Assembly: GCA_026004215.1 (NCBI GenBank)
Contig: BPIR01000001.1
Location: forward strand, 744,001-808,000
Length of the DNA stretch: 64,000 bases
DNA from: Candidatus Binatia bacterium
Lineage (GTDB): Bacteria; Desulfobacterota; Binatia; HRBIN30
Direction: 5' to 3'
The notes under the pieces are model-generated. The model made no database searches, had not been told where the DNA came from, and saw nothing but the letters and a program-made list of their open reading frames with translations. Below are positions 55,398-64,000 of the stretch, in pieces. The number at the start of each line of letters is the position of its first letter. Within the stretch, counting starts at the first letter, position 1. The position numbers and the translations under genes were made by a program.

Positions 55398-56519
55398 GTG
55401 AGAGTCGAACACAGCAAACTCAAATCGGGAATCTTCAACAAGGTTCGCCAATGGCACCACTCCGCCGGGCACACTATCCCTGCCGTGCTCCTCGTGCTCG
55501 CGATCGCATCCTCGGCGGCTAGAGCGGAGGAAACACTCAAGGTTGTCACCACCCTGCCGGACTTTGCCAGCATAGCCCGCCATGTCGGAGGCGAGCGAGT
55601 GGACGTCGTTTCCCTCGCACAGGGAGGCGAGGATCCGCACTTTCTCGAAGCCAAACCGAGTTTCGTGAAATTGCTAGCGTCGGCGGACGTTGTCATCGTC
55701 GCCGGCATGGATTTGGAACTCGGCTACTTGCCTCTCCTGTTACAGAACGCTCGTAACGGGAAGATTCTCCCTGGCCAAGTCGGGTATGTGGACTGCTCGA
55801 CTGTTGTGGAGAAACTCCAGGTTCCCACTGCTCCCGTCGACCGCTCGATGGGCGACGTGCACCCCTATGGAAACCCGCACTATTGGCTCGACCCGATCAA
55901 CGGCGTTGCGATTGCGGCACGCCTGGCGGAGGTGTTCAGCCAGATCCAGCCAGTAGAGAGAGCCGGGTTCGAGCACCGCGCAAAGAAGTTCCAGGACTCG
56001 GTGTACGCCCGTTTGGCCGGCGAGGAACTGGCGAGGAAATACGACGTCTCCAAGCTGGCAACGCTACAAAATCGAGGGCAACTCCTTTCCTTTCTCGAGT
56101 CGCAAGGAGATGCGCGTAACCTCTCCGGATGGTGGGGCGCACTGTTACCCAAAGCGCCCATCAAGGCAGTGGACGATCACAACATGTGGCCGTACTTCGC
56201 TCGTCGTTTCGGGATAGAGATCGTCGGACATATGGAGCCGAAACCCGGCATCCCGCCGACGACCGCGCAGCTCCAGCTCTTGGTTAAGACGATGGAAGCT
56301 CAGCGCGTACATTTGATTTTCTCGTCCCCCTACTACGACCCACGGCACGCCCGTTTTCTTGCAGAAGCTACCGGGGCGGTGATCGTACCGCTGGCTCACC
56401 TGACCGGCAGCCGGCCGGGCACGGCCGACTATCTCGACATGGTTGACTACAACGTTCGCACCTTGCGCAGGGCACTGGAAGAAACAGAAACTTCACGTGC
56501 CGGGAGGAGCACGCCGTGA
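55398..56519 (+). CDS. znuA: Metal ABC transporter substrate-binding protein (ZnuA/cluster 9 type)
   Basis: A 373-aa periplasmic metal-binding protein with a signal peptide (~27-43). Probable metal ligands are His81 (GEDPHF), His161 (YGNPHYWLDP), the DHN of AVDDHNMW, and the Asp/His in YYDPRHA. The His-rich loop of classical ZnuA is absent (only DRSMGDVHPYG), so Mn or Zn cannot be told apart. The GTG start has GAGGAGG upstream. Its stop overlaps the ATPase gene (GTGA). Zn is favoured by the porin and DUF2946-like neighbours. Confidence 0.9.
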   Translation: MRVEHSKLKSGIFNKVRQWHHSAGHTIPAVLLVLAIASSAARAEETLKVVTTLPDFASIARHVGGERVDVVSLAQGGEDPHFLEAKPSFVKLLASADVVIVAGMDLELGYLPLLLQNARNGKILPGQVGYVDCSTVVEKLQVPTAPVDRSMGDVHPYGNPHYWLDPINGVAIAARLAEVFSQIQPVERAGFEHRAKKFQDSVYARLAGEELARKYDVSKLATLQNRGQLLSFLESQGDARNLSGWWGALLPKAPIKAVDDHNMWPYFARRFGIEIVGHMEPKPGIPPTTAQLQLLVKTMEAQRVHLIFSSPYYDPRHARFLAEATGAVIVPLAHLTGSRPGTADYLDMVDYNVRTLRRALEETETSRAGRSTP

Positions 56520-57277
56520 GTGATCGCGGGCACACCCCGTCCGCGTTCCTTCTCCGGGCCGTCAACGTCGAAGTCGCCTACGGCGGGAGCCCAGTTTTAC
56601 GAGGGGTGAATCTGGTCATCGGAGAAGGAGAGTTTTGGTTTTTCCTCGGGGCCAACGGGGCAGGCAAGACCACACTGTTGCGGGCTTTGTTGGGCCTAGT
56701 GCCGATTGCTCGAGGGCGCATCGAAACACCCGATGGGCGCCCGATCCTGCAGTATACTGGCTTCGTCCCCCAAAGGTGCGAGCTCAACCCGAGCCTGCCG
56801 ACAACAGTGAGGGAGTTCGTCACGTTAGGCCTGGTTGGGCTCGAAGTCGCGCGCAGCGAGCGAGCACAGCGATTTGCACGCGCGCTCGCGGCAGTGAGTT
56901 TAGAGGAACTCGCACGCCGCAGTTATTGGGAGCTCTCCGGGGGACAACGGCAGCGTTGCTTGATTGCACGGGCTTTGATTCGCGAACCACGCTTGCTCAT
57001 TCTGGACGAACCCACCACGGGTCTCGATCCGGCGACGGAGCACGGCTTGTTTGAGACTCTGCGCCGGCTCCATCAGAAGGAAGAAACTACGATCATCGTG
57101 GTCACACACGACATTGGGCTCGCCCTCCGCTACGCCACGCACGTAGCGTTGTTCCACGAGGGGACGGTGGACGCGGGGCTGGTCGAAGCAATCCTCACGC
57201 GGGAGCGACTGCAAACCAGCTTCGGCCCACGGGCAACCGTCGGGTATTTTCGTACGAGCCTAGGAGGACACCCTTGA
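56516..57277 (+). CDS. znuC: Metal ABC transporter ATP-binding protein
   Basis: A 253-aa ABC ATPase. Walker A is GANGAGKTTLLRAL, the Q-loop Gln lies in FVPQRCELNPSLPTTV, the signature is LSGGQRQRCLIARAL, Walker B is LLILDEPTTGLD, and the switch His is in VVTHDIGLAL. It would power the permease encoded next. It overlaps both neighbours by 4 bases, so the three transporter genes are tightly coupled. Confidence 0.93.
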   Translation: MSDRGHTPSAFLLRAVNVEVAYGGSPVLRGVNLVIGEGEFWFFLGANGAGKTTLLRALLGLVPIARGRIETPDGRPILQYTGFVPQRCELNPSLPTTVREFVTLGLVGLEVARSERAQRFARALAAVSLEELARRSYWELSGGQRQRCLIARALIREPRLLILDEPTTGLDPATEHGLFETLRRLHQKEETTIIVVTHDIGLALRYATHVALFHEGTVDAGLVEAILTRERLQTSFGPRATVGYFRTSLGGHP

Positions 57278-58122
57278 TCGAGGCGTTCATCGAGTCCTGG
57301 CCGCTGTTTCAAAACACGTATCTCACCGGCTGGTCGCTTTCTCTCCTCCTTGCCTTGATCGGCGTGGTGGTGGTAGCTCGCGACCAGGTTTTCCTCGGCC
57401 TGGCCGTCTCTCAAGCATCGTTGCTGGGTGTGGCTTCCGGCATGTGGCTCGCGACACTCTTCCCCCAGCTCACGCATCTGGGAAACGAGCATGCCTGGTG
57501 GCTCTCACTGTGCAGCATGGCGTTTGCCATGGTCGCTGCGGTGGTCACCTCGCGGCAAGCAGCCCCCGGACGCGAAACCCCGGAAAGCATTACCGGTTGG
57601 GTCTACGCTTTCACGGCCGCCTTGGCTGTCCTCTTATTATCGCGCAGTCCCCACGGACTCGAAGAGGTGCACCGCTTGCTGTCGAGCACGATTATTGGAG
57701 CGAGCTCATCCGATGTTGTCCTGTTTGTTTCCCTGCTCGCTGTGAGCCTTCTCGGCATCGCTCGATGGCGCGAGTCGATCACCTTGCTTGTCATGGACGC
57801 CGAGATGGCGGGCGCTGTCGGCTTGTCGGTTCGCCGCTGGCAAGTTTTTCTTTCCCTCTGGGCGGCCATCGTTGTTGGCCTTTCCATCCGGGTTTCCGGC
57901 TTGTTGTTCACCTTCGGCTGCCTCGTGCTTCCATCGCTCGTGGCGAAAAACTTGGTCCGCGAAGTTCGAGCGATGTTCTGGGTGGCACCCTTAATCAGCC
58001 TGGGCAGTACGTTTTGTGCCTTCGTGGCTGCCCATGGCTATGACTTTCCGCCAGGCCAACTCGCCGTCGCCATTCAAGGTCTTCTGCTGCTTGGCGGCTG
58101 GTCGCTGCGACGGTCCCGCTAG
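57274..58122 (+). CDS. znuB: Metal ABC transporter permease (ABC-3 family)
   Basis: A 282-aa membrane protein with about eight hydrophobic segments and the ABC-3 pattern: LALIGVVVVARDQVFLGLAVSQASLLGVA near the start, then LVMDAEMAGAVGLSVRRWQ as the coupling region, and SGLLFTFGCLVLPSLVAKNL. The start is a TTG overlapping the ATPase stop, with AGGAGG upstream. It forms the channel for Zn or Mn. The transcript then meets the groEL terminator region, convergently. Confidence 0.92.
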   Translation: MIEAFIESWPLFQNTYLTGWSLSLLLALIGVVVVARDQVFLGLAVSQASLLGVASGMWLATLFPQLTHLGNEHAWWLSLCSMAFAMVAAVVTSRQAAPGRETPESITGWVYAFTAALAVLLLSRSPHGLEEVHRLLSSTIIGASSSDVVLFVSLLAVSLLGIARWRESITLLVMDAEMAGAVGLSVRRWQVFLSLWAAIVVGLSIRVSGLLFTFGCLVLPSLVAKNLVREVRAMFWVAPLISLGSTFCAFVAAHGYDFPPGQLAVAIQGLLLLGGWSLRRSR

Positions 58123-58193
58123 CCGGATTCCCCGCGACGAACCCATGGAGAGCCAGAAGGGTCCCCCCGAAAACGGATGCATCCACGCAGGCC

Positions 58194-58231
58194 AAAAAAC
58201 CAAGGGGCAGGCCTGTTGGCCTGCCCCTTGG
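58194..58231 (-). terminator. Rho-independent terminator of groEL
   Basis: Perfect 14-bp inverted repeat CCAAGGGGCAGGCC / GGCCTGCCCCTTGG with a 4-base loop. On the minus strand it is followed at once by six T residues (A-run at 58194-58199). It lies about 24 bases beyond the groEL stop, so it ends the groE transcript; the strong stem may also stop readthrough from the plus-strand permease gene. Confidence 0.92.
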
Positions 58232-58254
58232 TCACCAGCGGTCCGAGGGACGAC

Positions 58255-59889
<1,635 letters not shown>

Positions 59890-59899
59890 TTAGTGTGAC

Positions 59900-60193
59900 T
59901 CAACCTTCGATTACGCCGAGAACGTCATCCTCGCGTAAAATGAGGTGTTCCTCGCCATCCAACTTGATCTCGGTGCCGGCATACTTGCCAAACAAAATGC
60001 GGTCGCCAGGCTTAACGCTCACGGGGATCGTCTTCCCGTCCTCGGTCCGGCCCGGCCCCACCGCAACAACCTTGCCCTCCTGCGGTTTCTCCTTGGCCGT
60101 GTCCGGAATAATAATGCCACCCTTGGTTTTTTCCTCTTCGCTAATCCGCTTCACCAAAATGCGGTCATGCAATGGACGGATTTTCAATGCCAT
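59900..60193 (-). CDS. groS: Co-chaperonin GroES
   Basis: A 97-aa lid protein of the chaperonin. It has [12 protein letters not shown], the mobile-loop region [19 protein letters not shown] with the GGI motif that docks to GroEL, and [33 protein letters not shown]. The ATG has GAGGAGGAAAG upstream. It is the first gene of groESL. No CIRCE element was seen upstream, so HrcA control is unlikely here. Confidence 0.98.
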   Translation of the reverse strand: MALKIRPLHDRILVKRISEEEKTKGGIIIPDTAKEKPQEGKVVAVGPGRTEDGKTIPVSVKPGDRILFGKYAGTEIKLDGEEHLILREDDVLGVIEG

Positions 60194-60297
60194 GCTTTCC
60201 TCCTCTCCTTGTACACAGCGATTTGTCTACCGTACTCGCGGTCGATTTTCCGCCTTTGAACCGAAATCTCCTTGCAACCAACCTCTGCAGAACCGAC

Positions 60298-60324
60298 AGC
60301 GCGCTCGGTTTCGCCGAGCGCGCT
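60298..60324. terminator. Strong hairpin between hsp20 and groES
   Basis: Perfect 11-bp stem AGCGCGCTCGG / CCGAGCGCGCT with a TTTCG loop, 35 bases after the hsp20 stop and about 105 before groES. No T-run follows on the minus strand. It may slow or end hsp20 transcription, stabilise the mRNA end, or set the ratio of hsp20 to groESL by partial readthrough. Confidence 0.5.
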
Positions 60325-60358
60325 GGGCCCGATTCCCGAACCAACTGCACCGCATTCG

Positions 60359-60811
60359 TTAGTGGATCGTGATGGGCACCCGCTTGCTGGCCAACTCGCG
60401 CGGAGCTTTCATGACGATTTCCAGCACGCCGTTGTGATAGCTGGCCCGGATCGAGTCCGTATCCACGCCGGGGGGCAACGTTAGCGTGCGCTCAAAACGC
60501 CCATAGCGCACCTCCCGATAGAAGCGGGTAGAGCCGTTGCCCTCGTGCATTTCCCTGCGCTCGCCCCGGATCGTCAGCCGATCTCCCTCAACGGAGACCT
60601 CGACATCCTTCGGATCCACCCCAGGCAGGTCAGCGCGGATCACGTACTCGTCGCCCCGAACAAAGGATTCTACTGCCGGCGCGAGCGGCCGCTCGAACGG
60701 CCTCACCCACCAGCGTTCCTCTTCCCCGAAAAACCGTGCAAACAAATCATCGATTTCGTTGTGCAGAGCAGTCAGTTCGGCAAAGGGTCGCCAAGGTGCC
60801 AAGGCCGTCAT
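60359..60811 (-). CDS. Small heat-shock protein, Hsp20/alpha-crystallin family
   Basis: A 150-aa ATP-independent holdase. The alpha-crystallin domain covers ~45-140: ESFVRGDEYVIRADLPGVDPKDVEVSVEGDRLTIRGER, then FERTLTLPPGVDTDSIRASYHNGVLEIVMKAP, with GVL(E)I and a C-terminal KRVPITI that fits the I-x-I oligomer motif. AGGAGGTGA upstream supports the ATG. A heat-shock type promoter lies about 60 bases before it. It lies upstream of groESL, making a heat-shock gene cluster. Confidence 0.95.
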   Translation of the reverse strand: MTALAPWRPFAELTALHNEIDDLFARFFGEEERWWVRPFERPLAPAVESFVRGDEYVIRADLPGVDPKDVEVSVEGDRLTIRGERREMHEGNGSTRFYREVRYGRFERTLTLPPGVDTDSIRASYHNGVLEIVMKAPRELASKRVPITIH

Positions 60812-60866
60812 CGTCGCTTCACCTCCTTTCCCAGCAAAAGGATTAGCCGCAACGCGGCGAGCGCCG

Positions 60867-60894
60867 AAATAATCACGCTCGACAAACTTTCAAG
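60867..60894 (-). promoter_or_regulatory. Sigma-32 (RpoH)-like heat-shock promoter for hsp20
   Basis: On the minus strand CTTGAAA is followed, 17 bases after CTTG, by ATTATTT. This matches the RpoH consensus of alphaproteobacterial type (CTTG-N17-CYTATNT) in all but one base. It lies 56-83 bases before the hsp20 start, leaving a short leader. It may also drive groESL by readthrough. It was found by eye only. Confidence 0.6.
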
Positions 60895-60955
60895 GGGTTG
60901 GCACGCAACTTTTTGCGCAGGAATTGCGCAACCCCGGCCCCAGGCCTTACCAGCA

Positions 60956-63900
60956 CTAGAGGCGGGCATTAATCGCTGGGGCTGCGAGCTTGAGCACGCT
61001 TACCGGTAAGGCAGACGTAAATTCGTATTGCGCCGCTTCCGGACCGTCCACCGACGCGGTCACAACCCCAAAGAACCGGTCCTCGATAAAAAAGAAAAAG
61101 GTGGCCGTACGGTTAACTGCCCTCGCCGCCACCAGGGCGCCACCGCGGCGAAAAGTCTTATACCGGTTATCTCCGGATCCGGTTTTACCGCCTACCGCCA
61201 CTGGCATTCCGTCGCGATGGCGAAAGGCACCTCGCAGTCGCCGCGCCGTACCCTGTTCCACGACCTCGACCAACGTTTGTCGCAGCAGTCGGGCAACCTC
61301 TGGGCTCAATACCCGCTCGCCCATCTCGGGCGAAGGAACCAATACGGTTTCGTACGGTGTTCCCTCCGCAAAGTGCAATTTCTCGACGCGAAGCAGCGGC
61401 TTGCGCACGCCGTCGTTCACCAAAATCCCCACAAAATCAGCCAGGGCAATGGGCCGGTCGGACGAACTCCCAATTGCAGTGGCCAGACTGGGCACAAGTT
61501 TCGGGAAGGGGAATCCCAATCGTCGCCAGTACGGGGTCATTCGAGCAAAAGCGTCTTGCTCGATGCGAATGCGGAGCCGCAAATCCTGAGCGCGGCGATT
61601 CTTAGGGCGAAAAAGCCAGCGGGAAACCAGATGCCGGACTTCGGCGCTTCGCCCCGCCAACTCATCCCAGGAGATCGTTGGGTCGCGATACAGCTCTCCT
61701 GCAACCCAAACATCAATGGGATGCCGCCCAATCAAGTAGCCGTAATCCGAAACGGTAAGCTGTGGGTTCCGGTAGGCACGGAACAGGCGGCTGGCCGTGG
61801 TGTCGTCCACCCCTACGCCCCGTTCCTTGAGCCAATCGAGCAGTTCCCTTTCACTCGTCCCGACCTTCCAGGCAAAAAACAATACCGCCAGATGACGCGG
61901 GCTCGTTGCCTTCGAACCCAAGAACCGACCGATCAATTCCTCACCTTGGGCGCGCCGCAATCGTGAGTACGTGCGGCGCAGGTGTTGCAAGGTCTCGCTT
62001 TCCGCGATTTCCTCCAGCAGTTGTCGCCGCACGGGGTGCTGTGGGTCCCCCAGCACCGCGGCCGAATCGTAGGGCAGTCGTGCCTGGTGGTAGCGCACCA
62101 GGTCGCGCATCAAGCGAATGAAGACCAAGTTTGTCGAGCGCCGCAAAGCTTCGCGGACTGTGAGAATCCGTCCGTTGTCCCCACGATCGAAATTACTGAA
62201 GGTGTGGACCCCACCTCCCGTAAAGAACACCTCACCAGGGCTGGCGGAATACTTCCGTTCCAGGGCGCGATCGAGCAGCGCCGCCAAACTCAGTTGGGGC
62301 TCGGCCGCCAGCTCACCGGCCGCCCAGCGCGTCAGCGGATCTGGTCCATCCTTGCCCAGGTCACGCACACGGGCTGGATCCGTCTCGCGCAACGATCGGT
62401 ACAGCTCCTCAACGACCTCGAGGTAATGCGCAAGCGTACGAGCTTTGGCTGTGCTGCCCAGTTCCAGTTTGACCCCTTCGTTGATGTCCAACGGGCGATC
62501 CAAGTTGTCCGCATGCACCCGGGCGATGTTTCCATGCGCGGTTCGTTCGAAAAGCAGTACGCTGTACGTGACTTTGCTGGGATCGCCAGATCGTAGCAGC
62601 CGCTCGCCGTTTAGACCTTGCGCTTTGACGAACTCGGGAGATTTAAGATCGAGAAGAAGCTGGGTGACTTTCTGTTGGAGTTCCGTATCCACCGTACTGT
62701 CCGCGATCAAGTGAAGGCGGTGGAGAGCGTAAACGTCCGCCACGCCGAGCAACCGCATCAAATGCGTGCGCAGGGCGTTGATTCCCTTGCGTTCCACGAA
62801 CGGCGGCGGTTCCGAAGGCTGCATCGCGGGAACGAATCGAACTTCAGCCGCGCGCACACTGGCTGCGAAGTCCGGGTCGATACGACCGTGCTGCACTAAC
62901 AGGTCCAGATAGGCCATCGCACGCTGCTCCAGGCGATCGCGATGGCTCAGTAGAAATTCCGACGGCGCCTTCACTGCCGCAAGCAACAGGAGCACTTGTT
63001 TGAACGCTTTCGCCCGTTCGGGCGAACTTTGGGGATACGCTAGCTGGTTCACTACGTCCGCCAGTTCGACACCAAACCACGCTCGCAAACCAGCGCCGAG
63101 CCCGTTCACTTCCCCCACACCGGGTGCGGCAGCCAAAGGCATCGTGTTGAGGTAATCTAAAACGACTTGACGACGGGCAGCGAGTGTGTCCGGCCCATTG
63201 GCGTAGGCCTTTAAGGAAGCGGCTACAATTTGCCTGAGCTTCTCCCCTGCGCCCCCAGTCCGCCCATTCGGCGAGTGCCGGAACTTTTCGAGCTGTACTG
63301 CCAGAGTGCTTCCTCCCTCCAGGTCGAGGGAAAACCCAAACTTGCGGCCAAGGTACGACAGAGAGGCGCGCGCAAGACGATCCCACTCGATGGCGGGGTT
63401 GCTCCGCGGGTCCGTCGGACTCAAAAGTTCGCGATTCTCGATAAAGAGCAGCGCTTCGACAATGTCCTCCGGGATCTCCTCGAAGCTGGCAAAAAGGCCT
63501 CGGCGATTCGACGCATCCAGCAAGACAGTGCCGTCACTTGCACGCAAAACCAGCCCGGCCACGGGTTTCTCCCGATAAGGAGGAGCCACACCGTTCTGGA
63601 GCAGAGACCTCAGCTCAGCACTCTGCCTGGCCTGCCTTTCCACGCGATAGCCGGCCTCGTAAAGACGTGCGAGAAACTCCGGAAGGCGCGCGTAACCTCG
63701 CTGCTCGTCGAAAGGCCCTCCGCGAGGAAAAGCGATTGCGTCGCTTGGTCCCTGCGCAACCTCGAACCTGACCTTCGCGGCGTACGCGCTGAATAACTTC
63801 GCCTGTAAGGCGGAGGTATGGAGCTCGTACGTAATGACCGCGCCGACCAGAGCGCCACAAAGGAGTTCGAAGACACAGCTCGCCCAGAAGGCGATCGCAC

Positions 63901-63997
63901 GAGCCCGGTCCCACGCGCCCCGCCGGGAAGGTGCCGAGCTAATCCCTGCTTGTGGTTCGACTACGGAAGGCGCCGCTGATTCCACCGACCACCACAC
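60956..63997 (-). CDS. Large class A penicillin-binding protein (GT51 transglycosylase + transpeptidase)
   Basis: Bifunctional peptidoglycan synthase of at least 1013 aa; the start may lie beyond the window edge, since a GTG three bases from the end is the first visible. One membrane segment is at ~38-56. The GT51 domain has the putative catalytic Glu in LFIENRELL (Glu187) and GGSTLAVQLEKFRHSPNGRT. The transpeptidase has SxxK as GSTAK (Ser515, Lys518), SxN as STN (621-623) and KTGSG (938-940). The spacings, about 105 and 317 residues, are longer than in usual PBP1-type proteins. Convergence with the hsp20 region is absent; both read minus. Confidence 0.9.
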   Translation of the reverse strand: MWWSVESAAPSVVEPQAGISSAPSRRGAWDRARAIAFWASCVFELLCGALVGAVITYELHTSALQAKLFSAYAAKVRFEVAQGPSDAIAFPRGGPFDEQRGYARLPEFLARLYEAGYRVERQARQSAELRSLLQNGVAPPYREKPVAGLVLRASDGTVLLDASNRRGLFASFEEIPEDIVEALLFIENRELLSPTDPRSNPAIEWDRLARASLSYLGRKFGFSLDLEGGSTLAVQLEKFRHSPNGRTGGAGEKLRQIVAASLKAYANGPDTLAARRQVVLDYLNTMPLAAAPGVGEVNGLGAGLRAWFGVELADVVNQLAYPQSSPERAKAFKQVLLLLAAVKAPSEFLLSHRDRLEQRAMAYLDLLVQHGRIDPDFAASVRAAEVRFVPAMQPSEPPPFVERKGINALRTHLMRLLGVADVYALHRLHLIADSTVDTELQQKVTQLLLDLKSPEFVKAQGLNGERLLRSGDPSKVTYSVLLFERTAHGNIARVHADNLDRPLDINEGVKLELGSTAKARTLAHYLEVVEELYRSLRETDPARVRDLGKDGPDPLTRWAAGELAAEPQLSLAALLDRALERKYSASPGEVFFTGGGVHTFSNFDRGDNGRILTVREALRRSTNLVFIRLMRDLVRYHQARLPYDSAAVLGDPQHPVRRQLLEEIAESETLQHLRRTYSRLRRAQGEELIGRFLGSKATSPRHLAVLFFAWKVGTSERELLDWLKERGVGVDDTTASRLFRAYRNPQLTVSDYGYLIGRHPIDVWVAGELYRDPTISWDELAGRSAEVRHLVSRWLFRPKNRRAQDLRLRIRIEQDAFARMTPYWRRLGFPFPKLVPSLATAIGSSSDRPIALADFVGILVNDGVRKPLLRVEKLHFAEGTPYETVLVPSPEMGERVLSPEVARLLRQTLVEVVEQGTARRLRGAFRHRDGMPVAVGGKTGSGDNRYKTFRRGGALVAARAVNRTATFFFFIEDRFFGVVTASVDGPEAAQYEFTSALPVSVLKLAAPAINARL

Positions 63998-64000
63998 TTG

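Noticed and set aside
60194..60358. CIRCE (HrcA operator) upstream of groES
   Set aside because: No TTAGCACTC-N9-GAGTGCTAA-like repeat; the only palindrome is GC-rich and different.
60913..60931. Inverted repeat TTGCGCA/TGCGCAA after the PBP gene as a terminator
   Set aside because: Short 7-bp stem, and on the minus strand it is followed by A residues instead of T.

Overview
The window is a GC-rich, gene-dense bacterial chromosome segment from a Gram-negative, didermic heterotroph. Outer-membrane proteins, a LapA/LapB-type protein, an OprB-type porin, MltD and a LolA-like protein support the two-membrane envelope. The mix of DUF35/thiolase pairs, amidohydrolase-2, several acyl-CoA dehydrogenases, Thr/Pro-rich secreted proteins and EF-hand-like 'GDCDGSGTV' modules resembles metagenome-derived lineages formerly called Deltaproteobacteria, for example Candidatus Binatota/Desulfobacterota_B. 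That placement is inference. No rRNA, tRNA, CRISPR array, phage or transposase was seen.

Layout. 3-1679: 3' part of a GyrB/ParE-type topoisomerase gene. 1757-10187: amidohydrolase, two DUF35+thiolase-like pairs in opposite orientations, an orphan membrane histidine kinase and an MltD-like transglycosylase. 10286-15572: UbiB-like kinase, then proA-nadD-rsfS and a fused LapA-LapB-like protein. 15615-17437: LolA-like protein and a chaperone-DsbA fusion. 17764-19131: second ABC1/UbiB protein with an altered KxGQ motif. 19229-21778: large secreted Thr/Pro- and Cys-rich protein. 22236-23164: lipoprotein alpha/beta hydrolase broken by a frameshift. 23342-31627: flavin reductase, DoxX, AidB, parvulin-like PPIase, coiled-coil outer-membrane candidate, HupE/UreJ and a DUF3604 protein.

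31763-38572: MaoC hydratase, a free-standing archaeo-eukaryotic-type primase-polymerase homologue, an SRPBCC-epimerase fusion, a PEBP protein, a GT87-type membrane protein and a ROK sugar kinase. 38683-47123: acyl-CoA dehydrogenases and a compact cluster (dehydrogenase, carboxylase beta, biotin-containing alpha, hydratase) that looks like leucine/isovalerate catabolism, followed by an OprB porin. 47262-53158: RegA/RegB-type redox two-component pair, outer-membrane protein, TlpA-like thioredoxin (apparently frameshifted), CBS/CorC protein, haem-binding DUF3365 protein and a pseudo-receiver. 53312-58122: metal-uptake operon (DUF2946-like protein, outer-membrane protein, ZnuA-like binding protein, ATPase, permease). 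58255-60811: groEL, groES and hsp20, with a heat-shock-like promoter and an intrinsic terminator. 60956-63997: large class A penicillin-binding protein.

The most unusual items are the PriS/PriL-like one-chain primase homologue, the LapA-LapB fusion, the altered thiolase active sites beside DUF35 proteins, the KLVQ-type ABC1 protein, and two genes that each need a single-base correction in a C-run.
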